Assembly (NCBI GenBank): GCA_963820075.1
Contig: CAWFYS010000022.1
Coordinates: forward strand, 165,262 to 229,261
Direction of reading: 5' to 3'
Source: Kumtagia sp963820075
GTDB taxonomy: Bacteria > Pseudomonadota > Alphaproteobacteria > Rhizobiales > Rhizobiaceae
DNA length: 64,000 bases
Shown in pieces: positions 10,504 to 19,343 of the stretch. The position numbers and the translations under genes are program-made. The notes under the pieces were generated by a model. The model saw only the letters and a program-made list of their open reading frames with translations. It was not told the origin of the DNA and did not search any database. Numbering within the stretch: the stretch's first letter is position 1; the number at the start of each line of letters is the position of its first letter.

Positions 10504-11626
10504 ACATTTAGGCTTCCGGCTGCTCGCCACCGACGGTCTTGCCCGGCGCGGCGAGGTTGTCATGCCGCGCGGCACAATCCGCACGCCGGCATTCATGCCG
10601 GTCGGCACCGGCGGCACGGTCAAGACCATGTATATGGACCAGGTGCGGGCGCTTGGCTCGGACATCATCCTCGGCAATACCTATCACCTGATGCTGCGGC
10701 CCGGGGCGGAACGCGTGGCCAGGCTGGGCGGGCTGCATCATTTCGCCAACTGGCCCCACCCGATCCTCACCGATTCCGGCGGGTTCCAGGTGATGTCGCT
10801 GGCCAAGCTGCGCAAGCTCGATGAGAAGGGCGTGACATTCCGCTCGCATATCGACGGCGCCGCCTATGAGATGTCGCCGGAGCGCTCGATCGAGATCCAG
10901 GGTCTGCTCGGCTCGGACATCCAGATGCAGCTCGACGAATGCGTCGCCCTGCCGTCCGAGCCGAAGGACATCGAACGCGCCATGGAGCTTTCGCTGCGCT
11001 GGGCCGAGCGGTGCAAGACCGCGTTCGGCGATCAGCCGGGCAGGGCCATGTTCGGGATCGTGCAGGGCGGCGACAAGCCCCGCCTTAGACAGCGCTCGGC
11101 GCAGGCGTTGAAGGCTATGGAGTTGAAGGGCTACGCGGTTGGCGGATTGGCTGTCGGCGAACCTCAGAGCGTCATGCTCGATATGCTGGATGTCACCTGT
11201 CCGGAATTGCCCGACGACAGGCCGCGCTATCTTATGGGCGTCGGCACGCCGGACGACATTCTGAAATCGGTGGCGCGCGGCATCGATATGTTCGACTGCG
11301 TGATGCCGACACGGGCGGGGCGGCACGGGCTCGCCTACACCCGCCGCGGCAAGGTCAATTTGCGCAATGCCCGCCACGCCGACGATCCGCGTCCGCTCGA
11401 CGAGGAGAGCGATTGCCCGGCCTCCCGCGATTACTCACGTGCTTACCTGCATCACCTGGTGCGTTCGCAGGAAGCGCTTGGCGCCATGCTGCTCACCTGG
11501 AACAATCTCGCCTATTATCAACGGCTGATGCAGCAGATCCGTGATGCGATCGAGGCGGGAGAACTCGCCGAACGTTCGTCGTTGATTTCGGAGGGATGGG
11601 CGAGGGGCGACCTGCCGCCGCGCTGA
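10493..11626 (+). CDS. tgt: tRNA-guanine transglycosylase with a degenerate zinc site
   Basis: A 377-residue enzyme that swaps guanine-34 for preQ1 in the anticodon of Asp, Asn, His and Tyr tRNAs. Catalytic elements are present: LTDSGGFQVMSL (Asp94) and RGIDMFDCVMPTR with the nucleophile Asp268. The usual zinc ligands C-x-C-x2-C and a histidine 26 residues later are mostly gone: the segment reads S306-D-C308-P-A-S311 and the histidine position is Asn337 (LLTWNNLAYYQ). Only one of four ligands remains. The fold around it is intact (RDYSRAYLHHL), so this is a specific loss, not a frame error. Two adjacent ATGs (10493, 10496) are both usable. Confidence 0.94.
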   Translation: MMTEHLGFRLLATDGLARRGEVVMPRGTIRTPAFMPVGTGGTVKTMYMDQVRALGSDIILGNTYHLMLRPGAERVARLGGLHHFANWPHPILTDSGGFQVMSLAKLRKLDEKGVTFRSHIDGAAYEMSPERSIEIQGLLGSDIQMQLDECVALPSEPKDIERAMELSLRWAERCKTAFGDQPGRAMFGIVQGGDKPRLRQRSAQALKAMELKGYAVGGLAVGEPQSVMLDMLDVTCPELPDDRPRYLMGVGTPDDILKSVARGIDMFDCVMPTRAGRHGLAYTRRGKVNLRNARHADDPRPLDEESDCPASRDYSRAYLHHLVRSQEALGAMLLTWNNLAYYQRLMQQIRDAIEAGELAERSSLISEGWARGDLPPR

Positions 11627-11746
11627 GCCGAGCGCCTTCGTCGTGACGATGCCGAACCGCCATGCCGGCACGGCCTTCCTCCGTGCCGAGCGATTTGAGA
11701 AGCGCGACGAGCTGGTTGCCGTCCAATCGGCGCGGGCGCCGCCATC

Positions 11747-12616
11747 CTACTTTTCCAGGCGCGCCAGCAGCGAAGATGTGTCCCAGCGTCGGCCGCCCAT
11801 GGCCTGCACGTCCTTGTAGAACTGATCGACGAGGGCGGTGACCGGCAATTTCGCGCCATTGCGGTCGGCTTCATCGAGGCAAATGCCCAGATCCTTGCGC
11901 ATCCAGTCGACGGCGAAGCCGAAGTCGTACTTGCCGGCACTCATCGTCTTGTGGCGGTTTTCCATCTGCCAGGACGCCGCAGCGCCCTTGGAGATCACGT
12001 CGATGACGTTTGCGATGTCGAGGCCGGCTTTTTTGCCGAAGTGAATGCCCTCGGCCAGACCCTGGACAAGGCCGGCGATGCAGATCTGGTTGATCATCTT
12101 GGTAAGTTGACCGGAACCCGCCGGCCCCATCAGGCCGACCATGCGTGCAAAGGAGTCTATGACAGGCTTCGCCCTGTCGAAATCGCTCCGGGCACCCCCG
12201 ACCATGACCGTGAGCTGGCCGTTCTCGGCGCCCGCCTGGCCGCCTGAGACAGGCGCATCGAGAAAGCCGAAGCCGCGTGCCGAAGCTTCCGCCGCGAGTT
12301 CGCGCGCCACCTCGGCCGAGGCAGTCGTGTTGTCGATGAAGACCGCGCCTTCTTTCATCGCCCGGAACGCCCCGAGCGGACCCAGCGTCACCTCGCGCAG
12401 ATCGCTATCGTTGCCGACGCAGGCGAATACGAAATCCTTGCCGGCGGCTGCATCCATGGGGGTGCTGGCCAAGGCGCCGCCATGCTCGGCGACCCATTTC
12501 TCGGCCTTGGCGCCGGTGCGGTTATAGACGGTTAGGTCGTGCCCGCCCTTGTTCTTCAGGTGTCCGGCCATCGGATAACCCATGACGCCGAGGCCGAGAA
12601 ACGCGACAGTTGCCAT
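11747..12616 (-). CDS. Beta-hydroxyacid dehydrogenase (3-hydroxyisobutyrate dehydrogenase family)
   Basis: A 289-residue NAD(P)-dependent dehydrogenase. The N-terminal Rossmann motif is FLGLGVMGYPMAGHL, the substrate-binding signature is DAPVSGGQAGAENG, and the catalytic lysine lies in GSGQLTKMINQ. The C-terminal all-helical domain is complete. Members oxidise 3-hydroxyisobutyrate (valine breakdown) or reduce tartronate semialdehyde; the sequence alone does not decide which. The frame is open far upstream, but the ATG at 12616 starts exactly at the family N-terminus (MATVAFLGLG). A dispersed repeat copy separates it from the upstream transporter genes. Confidence 0.9.
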   Translation of the reverse strand: MATVAFLGLGVMGYPMAGHLKNKGGHDLTVYNRTGAKAEKWVAEHGGALASTPMDAAAGKDFVFACVGNDSDLREVTLGPLGAFRAMKEGAVFIDNTTASAEVARELAAEASARGFGFLDAPVSGGQAGAENGQLTVMVGGARSDFDRAKPVIDSFARMVGLMGPAGSGQLTKMINQICIAGLVQGLAEGIHFGKKAGLDIANVIDVISKGAAASWQMENRHKTMSAGKYDFGFAVDWMRKDLGICLDEADRNGAKLPVTALVDQFYKDVQAMGGRRWDTSSLLARLEK

Positions 12617-12648
12617 TGTCCCATCCGTTTTGCAGAGAGCAGAAAACC

Positions 12649-12753
12649 TAAGCAGACTTGCGTGGCTTCGCCCACGCTTCGCCTGCTTGGCCTCTTGTTT
12701 TGTCGCAGGTTTCTGTCGGAAAACCGTGACACACTTTTCCGGAACCTGCTTTA
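12649..12753 (-). repeat. Dispersed ~103-bp intergenic repeat, copy 2
   Basis: Reverse-oriented copy of the repeat at 8215-8317, with only a handful of differences. It fills most of the gap between the permease gene stop and the dehydrogenase start. The TAA stop of the permease gene (12751-12753) lies at its very edge, as in the other two copies. Confidence 0.85.
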
Positions 12754-13578
12754 GCGATGGAGATGGCGCGTGATGCGCCGCTCGATCCATTCCACGCCAT
12801 GCCGCAATGTCTCGACCAGTGAAAGATAGATCAGGGCGGCCCAGACATAGGTCTGAAAGTCGAAGCTGCGCGAAAAGGCAAGGCGCGTCTGGCCCATCAG
12901 GTCCGGCACGGTGATGATCGCGACGATCGCCGAGCCCTTGACCATCAGGATGATCTCGTTGCCGTATGGCCGCAGCGCGACAATGAGGGCCTGGGGCAGG
13001 ATCACCTTCCACAAGGTCTGGAGCTTGTGCAGGCCGAGCGAAGCCGCTCCCTCCCACTGGCCTCTCGGCACGCTCTGGATGGCGCCCCGCAGAATCTCGG
13101 CTTGATAGGCTGCCGTATTCAGCGAGAAGGCAAGTATCGCGCAATACCAGGCCTCACGGAAAAACGGCCACAGGCCGAGCATTTCGAGTTGCGGGCGGAA
13201 CGAGCCCAGGCCGTAATAGATCAGGAAGGTCTGCGCCAGAAGCGGCGTGCCGCGGAAGAAATAGACATAGCCATAGGCCGGAGCGGAAAGAAGCCTGTTC
13301 CTCGACATCCTCGCATAGACGAGCGGAATGGAAAGAATCGCGCCGAGCACGGTCGAGATGGCGACAAGGGTCAGGGTCACGCCCAGGCCGGAAAGGTAAG
13401 GCAATGCCCATCGGTTGAAGAGTTCGGGGTTCCAGGCCGCGATGAGGTAGATGACAAGGGCGAGCCCGACCATCGCCCACAACCCCATCAGCACATGGCC
13501 GATGATACGCTCCCGCGTCCAAGTGCGTGCCGGTGGCGGCGGGATGTCGATCTCAATGGTTTCAGCGGCGAGCGTCAT
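12751..13578 (-). CDS. Polar amino-acid ABC transporter permease (HisM-like)
   Basis: A 275-residue inner-membrane permease of the HisM/GlnP (HEQRO) family. After a cytoplasmic proline-rich N-terminus (IDIPPPPARTWTRER) there are about five or six spans. The EAA-type loop that contacts the ATPase reads EGAASLGLHKLQTLWKVILP. The YFFRGTPLLAQ motif is typical of amino-acid permeases. Its ATG overlaps the stop of the partner permease upstream (13575-13578), so the two are translationally coupled. No ATPase gene is found in this cluster. Confidence 0.92.
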   Translation of the reverse strand: MTLAAETIEIDIPPPPARTWTRERIIGHVLMGLWAMVGLALVIYLIAAWNPELFNRWALPYLSGLGVTLTLVAISTVLGAILSIPLVYARMSRNRLLSAPAYGYVYFFRGTPLLAQTFLIYYGLGSFRPQLEMLGLWPFFREAWYCAILAFSLNTAAYQAEILRGAIQSVPRGQWEGAASLGLHKLQTLWKVILPQALIVALRPYGNEIILMVKGSAIVAIITVPDLMGQTRLAFSRSFDFQTYVWAALIYLSLVETLRHGVEWIERRITRHLHR

Positions 13579-14288
13579 CGGCCGACCTCATGCTGACCGA
13601 CGGCACGCTCAACGGCCTTGATGCCGAAGGACGAGATGATTGCCAATACGAGGTAGATCAGGGCGGCGAGACCGAAGAAGACGAACGGCTCGCGCGTCAC
13701 GCGGGCGGCGACGCCGGTTTGCCGCAAAATATCCGAAAGCCCGATCACGGAGACGATCGCGGTTTCTTTCAGCAGAATCAGCCATAGATTGGCCAGGCCC
13801 GGCAGAGCGATGCGGATCAGTTGCGGCAGCACCACGAGCCGCATCGTCTGGCCGCTGGTCAGGCCGACCGAATAGCCGCCCTCATACTGGCCGCGCGGGA
13901 TCGCCCGGAAGGCGGATAGGAAAACCTCGCTGGCATAGGACGAGAAGACGACGCCGAGCGCCACCATGCCGGAGACAAAACTATTGACCTCGACGGTGGC
14001 ATCCGGCTGGACGATCCGAACGATGCTCTGCAGGCCGATCTGCACGCCATAATAGACGAGAAACAGCGTGAGCAGCTCCGGAAGCCCGCGAAAGATGGTG
14101 GTGTAGATATTGGCGGCGAGCCGAAGCGACTGCTCACGCGACTGTTTGGCGAGCGCGACGAAGAAGCCGATGAAAAGCCCGAACGGAAGCGTCACCGCCG
14201 CAAGCGAAACAGTGACGAACACGCCATAGGCAATGTCGTCCAGCCACCCTTCCGGCCCCCAGCTCAGCAGAGTCCAAACACTCGGCAT
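13575..14288 (-). CDS. Polar amino-acid ABC transporter permease (HisQ-like)
   Basis: A 237-residue permease, partner of the adjacent HisM-like protein. It has IFRGLPELLTLFLVYYG and the cytoplasmic loop GQYEGGYSVGLTSGQTMRL, the EAA-like ATPase contact. The two permeases should form the heterodimeric channel fed by the binding protein encoded 71 bases upstream. Start ATG at 14288 (MPSVWTLLSWG). Length and topology are normal. Confidence 0.92.
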   Translation of the reverse strand: MPSVWTLLSWGPEGWLDDIAYGVFVTVSLAAVTLPFGLFIGFFVALAKQSREQSLRLAANIYTTIFRGLPELLTLFLVYYGVQIGLQSIVRIVQPDATVEVNSFVSGMVALGVVFSSYASEVFLSAFRAIPRGQYEGGYSVGLTSGQTMRLVVLPQLIRIALPGLANLWLILLKETAIVSVIGLSDILRQTGVAARVTREPFVFFGLAALIYLVLAIISSFGIKAVERAVGQHEVGR

Positions 14289-14359
14289 TGCCCGTTCCCG
14301 CTCAGTACGATTTCGCGGACGGCCGCGATCGCCACCGCCCGCCTGAGCTTGTCCTGCAG

Positions 14360-15139
14360 TTAGCCGCCAAAGACATCAACGGAAAAGTACTTGTCGTTGA
14401 TTTCCTTGTATTTTCCGCTGGCGCGGATCGCATCGATGGCAGCGTTGAACTTGTTGACAAGATCGGTCTCGCCCTTGCGAACCGCGATGCCCGGCCCTTC
14501 GCCATGAATTTCCGGAACGGGTGTGATAGTGCCGACGATCTTGCAGCAGGCGCCATCCGGGGTCTTCAGCCATTCCTCCAGAACGCCGATATCGTCGGTA
14601 ACGGCGTCAACGCGACCATTGGCGAGATCGAGCAGGAACTCCTGAGAAGTAGGATAGCCCTTGAGAGTTGTGTCCGTGTAGTTCTTTTCCGCATAGTTGT
14701 AGTGGGTGGTTGAAGTGGCGGCGCCAAGCGTCTTGCCGGCGAGATCTTCCTTGGTTACGCCCTTGATGTCCGTTTCCTTGGGTGCGACGATTGCGGAGGG
14801 CAAAAGATAGTATTTGTGGGTGAAGTCGACCTTCTGCTTGCGCTCCTCGGTGATCGACATGGAGGCGATGATAGCGTCGAACTTGCCGGCCTGCAGCGCC
14901 GGGATCATGCCATCCCAATCCTGCGTGACGAATTCGCACTTCACCTTCATTTCGTCGCAGAGCGCATTGGCGATGTCGATGTCGAATCCCTCCAGCTTGC
15001 CGTCCGCGGTCAGGTTGTTGAAGGGCGGATAGGCGCCTTCGGTTCCGATCTTCAAGGTCTCCTGTGCGTTGGCGGCGCCGAGAGATACAGCAAGCGCGGC
15101 AGCCGATATCGCCAGGGCGATACGTTTCGTGATTGTCAT
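14360..15139 (-). CDS. Periplasmic polar amino-acid binding protein (SBP_bac_3)
   Basis: A 259-residue exported solute receptor. The signal peptide MTITKRIALAISAAALAVSL ends near AANA before QETLK. The mature part has the family hallmarks IGTEGAYPPFNN, GFDIDIANALCDEM, FDAIIASMSITEERK and a C-terminal EINDKYFSVDVFGG. The closest types are lysine/arginine/ornithine or histidine/octopine binders; the exact ligand is not readable. First gene of a three-gene operon with two permeases; the ATPase must come from elsewhere. Confidence 0.92.
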   Translation of the reverse strand: MTITKRIALAISAAALAVSLGAANAQETLKIGTEGAYPPFNNLTADGKLEGFDIDIANALCDEMKVKCEFVTQDWDGMIPALQAGKFDAIIASMSITEERKQKVDFTHKYYLLPSAIVAPKETDIKGVTKEDLAGKTLGAATSTTHYNYAEKNYTDTTLKGYPTSQEFLLDLANGRVDAVTDDIGVLEEWLKTPDGACCKIVGTITPVPEIHGEGPGIAVRKGETDLVNKFNAAIDAIRASGKYKEINDKYFSVDVFGG

Positions 15140-15290
15140 CGTGTTCCTCTCTGTTTAACCCCGCCGTCCCCATGAGCGAGGTCCCGCGGCGCCGTACGGG
15201 CGCTCGCATCGCTCCGATATTCCCATTGTTCCCGCTGAAAAAGCAATCGCAAAACGCCGGCGTACGATTGTTGCGCCGCCCGCAATTGTG

Positions 15291-15803
15291 TCAGCCTCGG
15301 GCAAGGCCGGTCGTGGTTTCGATAAAATCGGCGATCGCCTGCGCGTCGTCGAGCGCGAATACGGGCAACGCGCCGCCGTCCACGGCGTGGTCCGAAGCGA
15401 TGGCGACAATATTCGGGTCGCCGGGCGCGAGCGCCGCGCGGCTCCTGGCGTCAACACGCCTCGCCTCTATCTTCTTGTGGCCTTCGCTCTTGTAGCCTTC
15501 GATCAAAACCAGGTCGCAGGGCGAGAGCCTGGCCAGGATCGCATCGAGGCTCGGCTCGCGGTCATCACGCAACTCGTGCATCAACGCCCATCGCACGCCG
15601 GAAACGATCGCCACCTCGCTGGCGCCCGCCGCCCGGTGACGAAAGCTGTCCGTCCCCGCTTGGTCGATGTCGAAGGCATGATGCGCGTGCTTGACCGTCG
15701 AGACGAGCCAGCCGCGGCCGGTCAGTTCCGTCACCAGCCGCTCCGTGAGCGTGGTCTTGCCGGAGTTCTTCCAGCCGGTGATGCCGAAAACGCGCTGCGT
15801 CAC
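15291..15803 (-). CDS. mobB: Molybdopterin-guanine dinucleotide biosynthesis protein B
   Basis: A 170-residue GTP-binding protein that assists MobA in attaching GMP to molybdopterin. The P-loop is GITGWKNSGKTTL near the N-terminus, followed by VSTVKHAHHAFDID and the DLVLIEGYKSEGHKKIE segment, all typical of MobB. The start is a GTG at 15803 that overlaps the mobA TGA (GTGA), which explains why the open frame continues further upstream without sense. Ends in ETTTGLARG. Operon with mobA. Confidence 0.93.
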   Translation of the reverse strand: MTQRVFGITGWKNSGKTTLTERLVTELTGRGWLVSTVKHAHHAFDIDQAGTDSFRHRAAGASEVAIVSGVRWALMHELRDDREPSLDAILARLSPCDLVLIEGYKSEGHKKIEARRVDARSRAALAPGDPNIVAIASDHAVDGGALPVFALDDAQAIADFIETTTGLARG

Positions 15804-16436
15804 GGGTCGAGGATCTCCGATATGCGCCGTGCCTCGGTGAGGTCTTCCGGCGTGTTGATGTTGAAGAAAGGATCGAAGCCGGCCCGGGCAACCATCGGGA
15901 AGTCCACCTCGATTGCGCCTTGAGCGTCGATGAAGGCGCTGACGCGCCTGTCGCCGGCCACGGTCAGGAAATGCTCCAGGCGCTCTTTGAGCGTGAGCGG
16001 CCAAAGCGCGAAAACCGGGTGCCGCCGTCCGGCGCTCGTTGCAACCGCGATGCGGGCCGGCGGGCTTGAGACGGCTTCGGCAAGCCTTTCGGCGAGATCA
16101 CCGGGGAAAAACGGCGTGTCTCCCGCCACCGTGAGCAGGCTGCCGCAACCGGCAAAACCCGTGGCCCATTGCATTGCGGCAAGCACGCCGGCCAGCGGTC
16201 CGGCAAAACCCGGCAGCTGAATCGCCAAGGATGGGCATGCCGTAGGCCGAGAATCGCGAGGGGTCGCCATTGGCGCTTACGGCAAGTGCTGCCACCTGAG
16301 GTTGCAGCCGTTGAATAGCCCGGCGCAGGATCGTCGCCTCGCCAAGCCGCAACAGACATTTGTCGCCGCCGCCCATGCGGCTGGAACGCCCGCCGCACAA
16401 TACGACGCCGACAGTCTCGGCGATGTTCTTACTCAT
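15800..16436 (-). pseudogene. mobA: Molybdenum cofactor guanylyltransferase, frameshifted
   Basis: MobA transfers GMP from GTP to molybdopterin. The N-terminal half (MSKNIAETVGVVLCGGRSSR, with the GG-x-S-x-R-MG-x-x-K nucleotide-binding loop) is read from 16436. The C-terminal half (GFAGPLAGVLAAMQ, LLTVAGDTPFFP with the metal-binding Asp, FDPFFNINTPEDL) lies in another frame. The two meet at 16218, where one extra base turns GDSLPGFAGPL into GDSAAGFCRTA. Deleting it gives one continuous protein of about 211 residues, the usual length. A real knockout would abolish MGD-dependent molybdoenzymes, so a sequence error is quite possible. Confidence 0.85.
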
Positions 16437-16481
16437 TTCGCCGCCTGGTGCCCGGGTCCCGCATCGGCGCCGCGCGAGCGG

Positions 16482-17474
16482 TCAAAGCCCGTCTGGAGCC
16501 AAGGCCGGCGTCGTAGCGTGGGCCGCCTGAATGCTTCTGCCGACAACGCGTTCGCGATACAGCATATAGAGCCCGGACGCCACAATGATCGACGAGCCGA
16601 CAATCATCGGGACATCCGGCGTGTCGCCAAACAGGATGAAGCCAAGCGCGATGGCCCAAAGCAACGCCGTGTATCGAAACGGCGCGATAAAAGAAATGTC
16701 GCCGGTGCGCATCGCCAGGATGATGAACTGATATCCGACCAGCAGCAGACCAGCGGCCGCGGCCATCATGCCGACTTCCCAATTCGCCATCGGCGTCCAG
16801 CCTCCGAGCGCGGGCACAAGCGCGGCACCCACGATCGTCACCACGCAGGCCGTCATCATCGAAACCAGCAAGGTCGGCACTTCCGGCGGAACGGCGCGGG
16901 TGGTGAAGTCGCGCGCAGCGGCGCAAAGAACGCTGGCGAGCACCCAGACGGAATAGACGCTGAAGCCGGCGAAACCGGGCCTGATGACGATCAGCACGCC
17001 AAGGAAGCCGACAGTGATCGACATCCAGCGCCGCCAGCCGACCGGCTCGGAGAAGAAGAGGGCGGCGCCCATGGTGACGACCAGCGGCAACGCCTGCAGG
17101 ATCGCCGAAATGTTGCCGATCGGAAGATTGGCGAGCGCGGCCAGAAAGAATATCGTCGCGGCGAGTTCGAACGTTGAACGCAATACGACCATCGGATGAA
17201 AGATCAGGCGCGGCGACCGCAACACACCCTGCTGGCAGGCGAGCAGGGAGATCAGAAGGGTGGCAAAGAGCCCGCGCACCAGCATGACCTGGCCCATATT
17301 CATGCCGCTCGACGCATATTTGACAAAGGCGTCGTTGACCGTGAAGCCGGCCATCGAAGCCATCATGAAAAGCGAGCCGGCGTGGTTCGGGGACAAAGCC
17401 AAGGGAAGGCTTCCTTGTTGGAATCCTGGGGGGCTTAGCCGCTGGCGCGGCCGGCGGCAATGAATAGGTTCCAC
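16482..17474 (-). CDS. EamA-type drug/metabolite exporter (DMT superfamily)
   Basis: A 330-residue membrane protein with ten predicted spans in two EamA repeats. Recognisable segments are GSLFMMASMAGFTVNDAFVK, MNMGQVMLVRGLFATL, ISAILQALPLVVTMGAALFF and, in the second half, FIAPFRYTALLWAIALGF. The N-terminal ~33 residues before LSPNHAGSLF are basic and may be shorter in reality; an internal start cannot be excluded. Substrate unknown. It lies between mobA and moaA on the same strand but has no evident functional tie to cofactor synthesis. Confidence 0.87.
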   Translation of the reverse strand: MEPIHCRRPRQRLSPPGFQQGSLPLALSPNHAGSLFMMASMAGFTVNDAFVKYASSGMNMGQVMLVRGLFATLLISLLACQQGVLRSPRLIFHPMVVLRSTFELAATIFFLAALANLPIGNISAILQALPLVVTMGAALFFSEPVGWRRWMSITVGFLGVLIVIRPGFAGFSVYSVWVLASVLCAAARDFTTRAVPPEVPTLLVSMMTACVVTIVGAALVPALGGWTPMANWEVGMMAAAAGLLLVGYQFIILAMRTGDISFIAPFRYTALLWAIALGFILFGDTPDVPMIVGSSIIVASGLYMLYRERVVGRSIQAAHATTPALAPDGL

Positions 17475-17575
17475 CTATATGCTGGTCCAACTCGACGTTC
17501 TTGACGAAGGGATACGCGCGACAGACCGGCAAAGGGCCGCGCGCGGCGAAAGTTCGGTCAAAGCCGGAGGCGGCT

Positions 17576-18565
17576 TCAGCCGCCGGTCACGCTCATGTGC
17601 CGAGACACGGCCGGTCGGCGGGTCCGGCGGTCGATCACGAAGTCGTGACCCTTCGGCTTGCGGCCGATCGCCTCGTCGATTGCCTCGGCAACGCGGTCAT
17701 TGCCTTCCGAGGCACGCAGCGGCGTGCGCAGGTCGGCCGCGTCCTCCTGGCCAAGACACATATAGAGCGTGCCCGTACAGGTGAGGCGCACCCGATTGCA
17801 GCTTTCGCAGAAATTATGGGTCATCGGCGTGATGAAGCCCAACCGCCCGCCCGTCTCGGCGACTTGAACATAGCGCGCCGGGCCGCCGGTCTTATAGGGG
17901 ATGTCGGTCAGCGTGAATTGCCTTTCGAGATCGGTGCGCAGCAGCGACAGCGGCAGATACTGATCCGTGCGGTCCCCGTCGATCTCGCCCATCGGCATGG
18001 TCTCGATCAGGGTCAGATCCATCCCGCGCCCATGCGCGAAGCGCAGGAGTTCAGGGATTTCACGATCATTGAAATCCTTCAGCGCCACCGCGTTGAGCTT
18101 TATCCTTATGCCGGCGGCTTGAGCGGCATCGATGCCGGCCATAACGCGGTCGAGATTGCCCCAGCGGGTGACGGCACGAAATTTCTCCGGATCGAGCGTG
18201 TCGACCGAAACATTGATACGCTTCACGCCGCAATCGGCGAGTTCGGAGGCAAAGCGGGAAAGCTGCGAGCCGTTGGTCGTCAGGGTAAGTTCATCGAGCG
18301 CGCCGCTGGCGAGGTGGCGCGAGATCTGGCGCACCAGATGCATGATGTTCTTGCGCACCAGCGGCTCGCCGCCCGTCAACCGCAGCTTGCGCACACCCTT
18401 CTCGATGAAGACGCTGGTCAGCCGGTCGAGTTCCTCCAGCGACAGCAAGTCCTTTTTCGGCAGGAACGTCATGTCTTCCGCCATGCAATAGGTGCAGCGG
18501 AAATCACACCGGTCGGTAACCGAGACGCGGAGATAGGTTATGGCGCGGCCAAACGGGTCGATCAT
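17576..18565 (-). CDS. moaA: GTP 3',8-cyclase
   Basis: A 329-residue radical-SAM enzyme that converts GTP to 3',8-cyclo-GTP, the first step of molybdopterin synthesis. The N-terminal cluster motif is CDFRCTYC, with LRLTGGEPLVRKN next. The C-terminal second 4Fe-4S site is NFCESCNRVRLTCTG plus a cysteine in LYMCLGQED. The conserved terminal Gly-Gly is present (SVTGG at the extreme end). Starts MIDPFGRAITYLRVS. Together with mobA/mobB it marks this stretch as a molybdenum-cofactor locus. Confidence 0.96.
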   Translation of the reverse strand: MIDPFGRAITYLRVSVTDRCDFRCTYCMAEDMTFLPKKDLLSLEELDRLTSVFIEKGVRKLRLTGGEPLVRKNIMHLVRQISRHLASGALDELTLTTNGSQLSRFASELADCGVKRINVSVDTLDPEKFRAVTRWGNLDRVMAGIDAAQAAGIRIKLNAVALKDFNDREIPELLRFAHGRGMDLTLIETMPMGEIDGDRTDQYLPLSLLRTDLERQFTLTDIPYKTGGPARYVQVAETGGRLGFITPMTHNFCESCNRVRLTCTGTLYMCLGQEDAADLRTPLRASEGNDRVAEAIDEAIGRKPKGHDFVIDRRTRRPAVSRHMSVTGG

Positions 18566-18884
18566 CTGCGGTGGCTCAATGCCTTTTCATGCAAAACAGT
18601 TCGATTGCCTCTCGGCAGCTCGTTTCGCTCTCCTTGATGTCGTTCGGGCGATCCGGTCATTCAAGGCGCTATTTGATAAATCGTAGCATTGAGCCGACCC
18701 GCGCCGCAATGCGCCTGATGGCGCGCAATGGTGGCGCAGCCCTGGGTCCGTATTTCCATGTCGACGCCATCAAAATGCTCGCGGAGGCAAGGCAAGGCCG
18801 ATGCAGGCCATGCCGGCGCAATCGGACGCATCTTCCGCTGCGGACAAAACCGGCGTAACCCGTGTCGCGAAGATGGAGGGAAGC
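18566..18884. other. Intergenic gap between moaA and the DUF971 gene
   Basis: About 320 bases separating two divergent genes. Short frames run through it, but none has coding character. Promoters for both directions are expected; none is identified with confidence. An upstream in-frame ATG for the DUF971 gene lies at 18801. Confidence 0.4.
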
Positions 18885-19235
18885 ATGGTCGCGCCGACCG
18901 AACTGCGGGTCTCGAAGGACCGCAAGCTGCTGACGGTGACTTTTCTCGGCCAGGCGCCGTTGGAGCTGCCCGCCGAAATGCTGCGCGTGCTATCGCCATC
19001 GGCGGAAGTGCAGGGGCATTCACCGGACCAGCGAGTGACCGTGCCGGGCAAGCGAAACGTCGCCATCCTCAAGATTGAGCCGGTCGGCAACTACGCGGTG
19101 CGAATCACTTTCGATGACTTCCATGACACCGGCATCTTCACCTGGCAGTATCTTCAAACGCTGGGCAACGAGAAGGATGAGCGCTGGCGCCAGTATCTGG
19201 ACGAGCTTGGCGACAAAGGGCTGTCGCGCGATTGA
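18885..19235 (+). CDS. DUF971 family protein
   Basis: A ~116-residue protein of the DUF971 / gamma-butyrobetaine hydroxylase-like N-terminal domain family. The core PTELRVSKDRKLLTVTF, SPSAEVQGHSPDQ and PVGNYAVRITFDDFHDTGIF is well conserved. In eukaryotic relatives this fold binds zinc at the front of carnitine-synthesis enzymes; bacterial stand-alone copies have been linked to iron-sulphur or Mrp proteins, but the role is unsettled. The ATG at 18885 is chosen because GGAGGG ends four bases upstream and the protein then begins right before the domain. In-frame ATGs at 18801, 18807 and 18873 would add up to 28 poorly structured residues. Confidence 0.87.
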   Translation: MVAPTELRVSKDRKLLTVTFLGQAPLELPAEMLRVLSPSAEVQGHSPDQRVTVPGKRNVAILKIEPVGNYAVRITFDDFHDTGIFTWQYLQTLGNEKDERWRQYLDELGDKGLSRD

Positions 19236-19343
19236 CGCAGCCAACGTGGCCGCTTGTGTTTCACTCAGTCGTGATGCCGGCTGCACGTAACAGATCGCCA
19301 TCCCCGGCGTATACACTGGCGTCATGATGGAAGCCCGACAGCG

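Noticed and set aside
17501..18637. Plus-strand frame of 378 codons opposite moaA
   Set aside because: Antisense shadow of a certain gene; product lacks any recognisable domain.
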